This document shows, in pieces, positions 59,801 through 64,000 of a DNA stretch of 64,000 nt. The notes beneath the pieces are model-generated. The model saw nothing but the letters and a program-made list of their open reading frames with translations, did no database searches and was not told the origin of the DNA. Position 1 is the first letter of the stretch. Each line of letters opens with the position of its first letter. This stretch comes from a candidate division WOR-1 bacterium RIFOXYB2_FULL_46_45 (GTDB taxonomy: Bacteria > Margulisbacteria > WOR-1 > XYC2-FULL-46-14), in assembly GCA_001771585.1 (NCBI GenBank), contig MEUE01000003.1, positions 474,109 through 538,108 of the forward strand. The letters are read 5' to 3'. A program made the translations under genes and the position numbers.

Positions 59801-62800
59801 ATCTATTCCTGTAACTTCGATTGTACAATTATTAATTGTAATACTATCTCCTGCCGTCGCAATATATATCCCCTCACCCGATGTCCCGCTTGCGGATATG
59901 CTGCACACCTCAACCGTACTGTTGTCGGCGGTATTATTGATCTGAACACCATACGAGGCAATGCCGTTGTGGGTTATTGAATTGTTGGATATTAGTCCGG
60001 CGGCATTTAAGGTAATCGCCCTTGCCGCATCACTATTAGAAATAATCGTATTGCCATAGATCACCGCTCCGGCGCTGTTGCCATAAACAGAACCAAGCCC
60101 GGCAGTAATTGAATTATTTCTGATTTCAGAAGCAGAATTTGCCTGCAGAGCGTAATAATTAGAATCGACTGTCGCGGTAATGCTAAATCCTTCTACCGTA
60201 GAGTTGTTGCCGACAATTATCCCGTAATTGGATGAGACTGTCCCTGCCGCAATAATTGCATTGGTGCTCGGACTGGCATCTGATTTTAAATAAATACTGG
60301 CAGGAATTGTTATGGGAAAGCTCTCCGATGACCCGCTCATCGCAGAATTGTATGTTCCCGCCTCAACCAATATTTGATCACCGGCCTGCGCCTGAGTCAT
60401 GGCATATGTTATGGTCTGCCACGGCCTTCCCGAACTCCCATCCCCCACTACATTCCCTTCTGTTGTACTTGCGTCAACATAATGAGTAGCACCTCTTGTA
60501 ATAGTAAAACTTGCAGCCGATTCATCTGTACCGACATATCCTCCGGCATCTTGAAGTTCTATCTTTACTCTCGCGTCTGTAGTTGCCACATTCGGTACTA
60601 TCCAGCTGTAAGGAGAAGTCTTCGACGCGCCGGCAACCACGCTCGTGTAGGTGGAGCCGCCGTCAACCGAATAATAGACGTTTAAACTGTTGGCGGCAAT
60701 TCCAGAATGGTCGGTCGCTTCAAAAGTTATCGGGTAGGTGCTCCTGCCGGCAATTGTTTCCCCGCCATTGGGCGCTTCGATTGTAATTGTCGGCCCGGCC
60801 GTATCAATCCAATCATAGGCTCCCATATCCGCCCCTTCGGGAGTTCCGACAGCTATACAAGGGGAAGAGTTGCCAAGATGATAATTATTCCCCGCCGCGT
60901 TGACAAACTGGGCGTTGGCTGAAATTGTCCCAACCCCGCTTCCAATTGTCCCTTCATAACCCGTAGTGTTTCCATAAACATCGCTGTAGCTTACATTTGC
61001 CGTACCGCCGTTATTATCAATTCCTTTACCGGAAGAAGTTCCTCCCGCCGGATCATACGCGACTATACAGTTGGTTATATTGGTAACCGTGGTACCGTCA
61101 TTTTGAACATTTATTCCGGTATCATTGGCAATAAGCGTATTATGGTTTACGGTAGCCACGTGTGAACCAACTATTCGCGTATGAATCCCCGTAGTAAAAT
61201 TTCGAACCTCGTTGCTGCCCACTGTACCGATCTCATTCCATGCCGACAACATTATGCCGACAGAGCCGTCTCCGTCACTGGCTACAATGTTGTTGGTTAT
61301 CAAATAATTATTGTTCGAGGCATTCATATTTATTCCGTAAGAAGATCCTGCTCCATCCACTTCGATAGTATTGCTTTTAACGGTAATGTTATCGGCGCTA
61401 TCTTCCGCGCGGACACCCTGCGCAGCATACCCTGTTGAAGAGATGGTGTTTCCTTCGGCAGTGCTATTGTCAGCCGCATTCACAAAATTGATACCAAAAG
61501 AACTCCCCCCATTATGGGTAATAGTATTGTTTAACACGTGTCCGCGCGCGTTTAACTTCACGGGCATTGTTTGGTTATTGTCCCCGTTTGATGTTAAAGT
61601 ATTTCCCGAAATAAGAGCCCCCGCTCCATTTATAACCGCCGATCCATTGGCGGCAACTATTGAATTATTAATTAAAGAAGAATTCGCATATAAGCTCACC
61701 GCATGGTTATTGGCGTTGGTTGTGGTGGCGGTTATCGAAAATCCTTCAAGAGTCGCGCCTACTCCCAAATTTATGGCATTGTTGCTTCCCACACTTCCCG
61801 CCGCGAGGATCGCGTTGGTAGTCGGATCAGCTATTGATTTTAAGTATTGCCCCGCGGATAAACTGAAAGGATAGGTCTCTCCGTTTGAAGTATCATATGT
61901 CCCCGCCTTAACATTGATTGTACCGGTTGTGTTGGCAATCCCCTTGGCAACTGTTTTCCACGGACTTCCCACACTGCCGTCACCGGTACTGTCATTTCCC
62001 GAAACCGCGTCTATATATGAAGCGGCTACAATCGAAGAGGTGCCGCTGTCATCCTGGTACGCGCCAATGTCGGCGCCGCCCGATGACGTTCCAACACAGG
62101 GAGAATCGGAATAGAGATGGTAATTATTACTGCTGACAGCTTTGAATCTTGGATAAGATGAAATATCTCCGGTCCCGGCGCTGACTCCATTATAATTTGT
62201 TTCGGTATTCCAAATATTATTATAGGTTGAAGTGACTGTTCCGCTGGCACGATAGATGCCGATGCTGCCTCCTATGTATTCCCCCGGTTGCGCGCCGCCA
62301 CAGACAATATTATTAGTCATGTTAACTATGCCGGCATAATTTATATTAATTCCATTGGTATTTCTAACAAAAGTATTATGGTTAAGCGTAGCTGTAAAAT
62401 TATCTAAGACCCTGAGGTATGTTCCATTTGTGAAACCCCTGACCTCGTTACTAGCAACCGTCCCGCTTCTAACGGTACCGTTTATGGATAATACGATCCC
62501 GTACAATGCCGAGGGGGAAGAGGTCGTACTGCCAACAACCTTATTGTTCGTAATATTATAACTAGCGTTGGTGCCGTTTGCTTTTATTCCCGCCGTGTTC
62601 GAACCGGTAGCTTCAACCGTATTATTGTTAATTAAAATACTGTCCGCGGAATCGTCCAAATATATTCCGTTCGAATAGGTTCCTGTTCCACTGACAGTGC
62701 AACCTTCAACCGTACTCGTGTCGGCCGCATTTTGTATTGAAATAATATTTATCCAGGCTCCATTTTGAGTTGCGTTGTTGCCGCTTACATATCCTCTCGC

Positions 62801-63373
62801 GTTCAGACGGATTCCGGAACCATTATCGGGACTGTCGGCCGCGCTGGCAACTATTGTATTGTTTATTACCGATGCCCCCGCCGCACTTACAACCACCCCA
62901 CCCTTTGAAGCCGTTATACTATTATTTAAAACCTGCGCGTCCGCATTTGCCTGAACCGCATAATAACCGTTGGTAAAGCTGGTCGTCGTAATGGTAAAAC
63001 CGTCGACAGTAGAATTCGCGCTTAAAACAATTCCATGGACGCTTGAACCGGTTGCCGCGATTGTGGCCGAAGTTGTCGGTGTGGCATTTGACCGCAAGGT
63101 GACTCCGGCTGGAATTGTTATGGGAAAAGTCTCGACCGAACCCGGCATCGTCGCGGTATATGTTCCGGCAGCGGTTAAGATAATATCGTTTGCGGTAACT
63201 TGCCCCACCGCCCAGGTAATTGTTTGCCAAGGATTACCCGAAGATCCGTCCCCATCAACGTTCCCGGTTGTAGCCGCGGCGTCAACATAGTAAGTTGCCG
63301 CAAAACCGGCAGGGCAAAAGACCCAAAGAACACAAAAAAAAACCACTAACTGTTTAAACAGTTTTTTATTCAT
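56813..63373 (-). CDS. Giant secreted adhesin with three beta-helix modules and Ig-like domains
   Basis: 2186 aa. Signal peptide (KKLFKQLVVFFCVLWVFCPA). Three right-handed beta-helix modules, each opening with a DUF1565-like YVDA...GDGSSG-PWQTI segment (about residues 28, 450 and 963), with many NNxI ladders. Ig-like domains follow (TIEAPNGGETIAGRSTYPIT, RVISPNGSESWEAVSAHNIT), then strand-rich regions with TTLTDGSHSW-type repeats, a Big_5 domain (LNFSRTMETTSVENAFSL), and a FlgD/T9SS-like C-terminal module (VLTYPTEFKALSGGTCKISY to SGHVLVLD). Few Cys. Probable long surface fibre or polysaccharide-binding adhesin. The C-terminal 200 residues are nearly identical to those of the next gene. Confidence 0.87.
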   Translation of the reverse strand: MNKKLFKQLVVFFCVLWVFCPAGFAATYYVDAAATTGNVDGDGSSGNPWQTITWAVGQVTANDIILTAAGTYTATMPGSVETFPITIPAGVTLRSNATPTTSATIAATGSSVHGIVLSANSTVDGFTITTTSFTNGYYAVQANADAQVLNNSITASKGGVVVSAAGASVINNTIVASAADSPDNGSGIRLNARGYVSGNNATQNGAWINIISIQNAADTSTVEGCTVSGTGTYSNGIYLDDSADSILINNNTVEATGSNTAGIKANGTNASYNITNNKVVGSTTSSPSALYGIVLSINGTVRSGTVASNEVRGFTNGTYLRVLDNFTATLNHNTFVRNTNGININYAGIVNMTNNIVCGGAQPGEYIGGSIGIYRASGTVTSTYNNIWNTETNYNGVSAGTGDISSYPRFKAVSSNNYHLYSDSPCVGTSSGGADIGAYQDDSGTSSIVAASYIDAVSGNDSTGDGSVGSPWKTVAKGIANTTGTINVKAGTYDTSNGETYPFSLSAGQYLKSIADPTTNAILAAGSVGSNNAINLGVGATLEGFSITATTTNANNHAVSLYANSSLINNSIVAANGSAVINGAGALISGNTLTSNGDNNQTMPVKLNARGHVLNNTITHNGGSSFGINFVNAADNSTAEGNTISSTGYAAQGVRAEDSADNITVKSNTIEVDGAGSSYGINMNASNNNYLITNNIVASDGDGSVGIMLSAWNEIGTVGSNEVRNFTTGIHTRIVGSHVATVNHNTLIANDTGINVQNDGTTVTNITNCIVAYDPAGGTSSGKGIDNNGGTANVSYSDVYGNTTGYEGTIGSGVGTISANAQFVNAAGNNYHLGNSSPCIAVGTPEGADMGAYDWIDTAGPTITIEAPNGGETIAGRSTYPITFEATDHSGIAANSLNVYYSVDGGSTYTSVVAGASKTSPYSWIVPNVATTDARVKIELQDAGGYVGTDESAASFTITRGATHYVDASTTEGNVVGDGSSGRPWQTITYAMTQAQAGDQILVEAGTYNSAMSGSSESFPITIPASIYLKSDASPSTNAIIAAGTVSSNYGIIVGNNSTVEGFSITATVDSNYYALQANSASEIRNNSITAGLGSVYGNSAGAVIYGNTIISNSDAARAITLNAAGLISNNSITHNGIASYGVQINNTADNSTVEVCSISASGTSGEGIYIATAGDSITINNCTIEVTGIDGKAIHFFNTYNNYLIKNNKLTGSGASGSYGIFFTGQGYSGTISTNEVNNFVTGFYGLILTPNTLALTNNTFTNNPTGISLGRNGVYTVTNNIVCASPEGGTASGTGIIKGASITLTNSYNNVYGNATNYSGTTAGTGAISSNAKFVNSAGNDYHLSNNSPCIHTATPATSDMGAYQYDMSAGGVPAVRVISPNGSESWEAVSAHNITWQASQDADGITGINLSYSTDDGVSYTAIASAQPNTGSYSWTLPVVNSTNCKISIEATSGANVKGTDESDSKFTIYIPEYTGPTITIETPSASTSWEGGVAHDVVFLATDSYGIKANSMRISYSTNEGTSYVSIATGQATTSAYSWNPVPAFTTNEARIKIEMQDIFNNWGTKESTANFIIDSTNPTAPTAVYPTTGTITNDATPTFSWNAATGLSNIASYEVRIDGTIATTQGAVTSYTPSTTLTDGSHSWDARAKSNVELWGSYSTAQSFTINTTVPAVSLLTLKDRSSGSTSYTNNQLVSIEATGVSGVPTEMMSSESASFTGASWLTYLGTSEFTLSSSDARKTVYYKIRNAGLNESATVTSTITYDATAPTVPTLLSPTNNSNTNDATPLFTWSIATDETSGIGSYEVTLNSTVVTTTTATSYTYPTTLTDGTYTWKVRAQDRALNWGSFSESFTFTLDTQQITTSEITINIPDIDVEIDSDFELNFSRTMETTSVENAFSLQTSSSGASIKSVVSGTFSWNTGNTTMTFTPTNQLSGGTSYTLSVSTAAKDIYGNSLSTAYSKSFTTKSGDPNPPTITMKIKDTAIRSDDYISARPTFSITAIDDVAINASGVTMRVDGTLVTLTTVATSTTAATLEYTPTTDLADESVMTHAITIEATDTNSNKGTKEVTGLKVAKSGDVKVVGEVLTYPTEFKALSGGTCKISYQLSTDADISIYVISKVGMVAWTFKAQSGTDGGKSGYNEVSWNGISDLVRSAVPNGIYMIKIIGNNKVIGSGHVLVLD
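56816..57415. repeat. 600-bp repeat, copy 1 (adhesin C-terminus)
   Basis: Encodes the last 200 residues of the 2186-aa protein. Ungapped and about 94% identical in DNA to 63401-64000 by my count of roughly 35 differences; most are silent, protein changes are few (Val/Ala, Ile/Val, Val/Ala, Val/Ile). Confidence 0.9.
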
Positions 63374-63397
63374 GTTTTTTTAGATAATTTTATCAAC

Positions 63398-64000
63398 TTA
63401 ATCAAGCACCAAGATATGCCCCGAACCGATCACCTTGTTGTTGCCGATAATTTTGATCATGTAGATCCCGTTCGGCACGGCAGAGCGCGCCAGATCCGAA
63501 ACGCCGTTCCAGCTGACTTCATTGTATCCGCTCTTCCCACCGTCGGTACCGCTCTGCGCCTTAAAGGTCCACGCCACCATCCCCGCTTTGCTGATCACAT
63601 AAATGCTGATGTCCGCGTCGGTTGAAAGCTGGTAGCTAATCTTACAAGTGCCGCCGCTTAAGGCCTTGAATTCGGTCGGATAGGTCAAGACTTCTCCCAC
63701 CACCTTCACATCCCCGCTCTTCGCCACTTTGAGACCGGTTACTTCTTTTGTCCCTTTATTACTGTTCGTATCGGTCGCCTCTATTGTTATCGCGTGCGTC
63801 ATCACGCTCTCATCCGCCAGATCGGTCGTTGGTGTATACTCCAGCGTCGCCGCCGTTGTACTAGTCGCAACCGTAGTTAGTGTTACCAGGGTTCCGTCTA
63901 CTCTCATTGTAACTCCGCTCGCGTTAATTGCCACATCGTCTATCGCCGTTATACTGAAGGTCGGCCGCGCAGAAATATAATCATCACTGCGGATCGCGGT
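63398..64000 (-). CDS. C-terminal part of a second giant adhesin (paralogue)
   Basis: Partial; the gene continues past the window edge, so the start is not seen. The visible 200 residues hold the end of an Ig/Big-like region (SITAIDDVAINASGVTMRVD, TLEYTPTTDLADESVMTHAI) and the FlgD/T9SS-like module (YPTEFKALSGGTCKISYQLS to GHILVLD), nearly identical to the C-terminus of the downstream 2186-aa protein. Only 24 bases separate its stop from the start of that gene, so the two are in one transcription unit. The Met at 63934 is internal, not a start. Confidence 0.88.
   Translation of the reverse strand, partial: TAIRSDDYISARPTFSITAIDDVAINASGVTMRVDGTLVTLTTVATSTTAATLEYTPTTDLADESVMTHAITIEATDTNSNKGTKEVTGLKVAKSGDVKVVGEVLTYPTEFKALSGGTCKISYQLSTDADISIYVISKAGMVAWTFKAQSGTDGGKSGYNEVSWNGVSDLARSAVPNGIYMIKIIGNNKVIGSGHILVLD
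63401..64000. repeat. 600-bp repeat, copy 2 (adhesin C-terminus)
   Basis: Second copy of the adhesin C-terminal segment; runs to the edge of the window and probably beyond. See 56816-57415. Confidence 0.9.

Noticed and set aside
1-64000. CRISPR arrays, insertion sequences, prophage or rRNA
   Set aside because: No regularly spaced direct repeats, transposase, phage structural genes or rRNA sequence are visible on either strand.

Overview
The window looks like chromosomal DNA of an uncultured Gram-negative (diderm) bacterium. TamB, an Omp85/BamA protein, a PorV-type barrel and several Sec-exported surface proteins show an outer membrane. The mix of a DapL-like aminotransferase, MtaB, PilT/PilD, DUF1015 and a divIC-S1 (yabR-like) pair would fit a candidate lineage such as Margulisbacteria/Saganbacteria (WOR-1), but I cannot prove that from the sequence. 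Coding density is very high, neighbouring genes often overlap, and no gene-free stretch exceeds 300 bases. I see no transposase, prophage, CRISPR array or rRNA.

Layout. 1-4000: dnaK (3' end), dnaJ, a small coiled-coil gene, rsmE and mtaB. 4001-4231: folded intergenic DNA. 4232-9698 (minus): a small barrel protein, then the overlapping run pilT-lipA-aminotransferase-pdxA-ksgA. 9735-11246 (plus): prepilin peptidase, divIC/ftsB-like, S1 protein, tRNA-Leu. 11266-14109 (minus): MNT/HEPN pair, an L,D-transpeptidase-like protein without signal peptide, a Sec-exported partner, queC. 14196-25280: phosphatase-like gene, purA, secreted hydrolase, aspS, two unknown genes, dus, hisS, a possible JAMM-domain orphan between 44-bp direct repeats, radA. 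25249-34246: clpC without middle domain, a membrane histidine kinase, a very short SMC, a secreted repeat protein. 34314-38586: DUF4258/DUF2283 pair and a 1203-aa transglutaminase-like protein. 38583-41125: metK, an M15-like peptidase, a XerC/D recombinase. 41134-49546: tamB, bamA, rsmG, parA, parB and a 52-aa membrane protein; rsmG-parAB order is typical of the neighbourhood of a replication origin. 49506-51151: small helical gene and DUF1015. 51148-64000 (minus): a continuous surface-protein cluster of tandem giant beta-helix adhesins, a LamG protein, a PorV-like barrel, a membrane-anchored ExeA-type ATPase and a receiver protein.

How the parts work together. TamB-BamA handles outer-membrane assembly. 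PilD and PilT share an interlocked divergent promoter and belong to type IV pili. The 51-64 kb cluster looks like a dedicated export and display system: its large products share a FlgD/T9SS-like C-terminal module and lie beside a PorV-like protein. RsmE, MtaB, KsgA, RsmG, Dus and QueC form a scattered set of RNA-modification genes.

The most striking features are a 756-aa SMC with no recognisable hinge, a symmetric bidirectional promoter with one palindromic -35 box serving it and the kinase, widespread extended -10 boxes 6-9 nt before start codons (likely leaderless mRNAs), the direct-repeat-flanked orphan, a possible peptidoglycan effector/immunity pair, and the surface-display operon.
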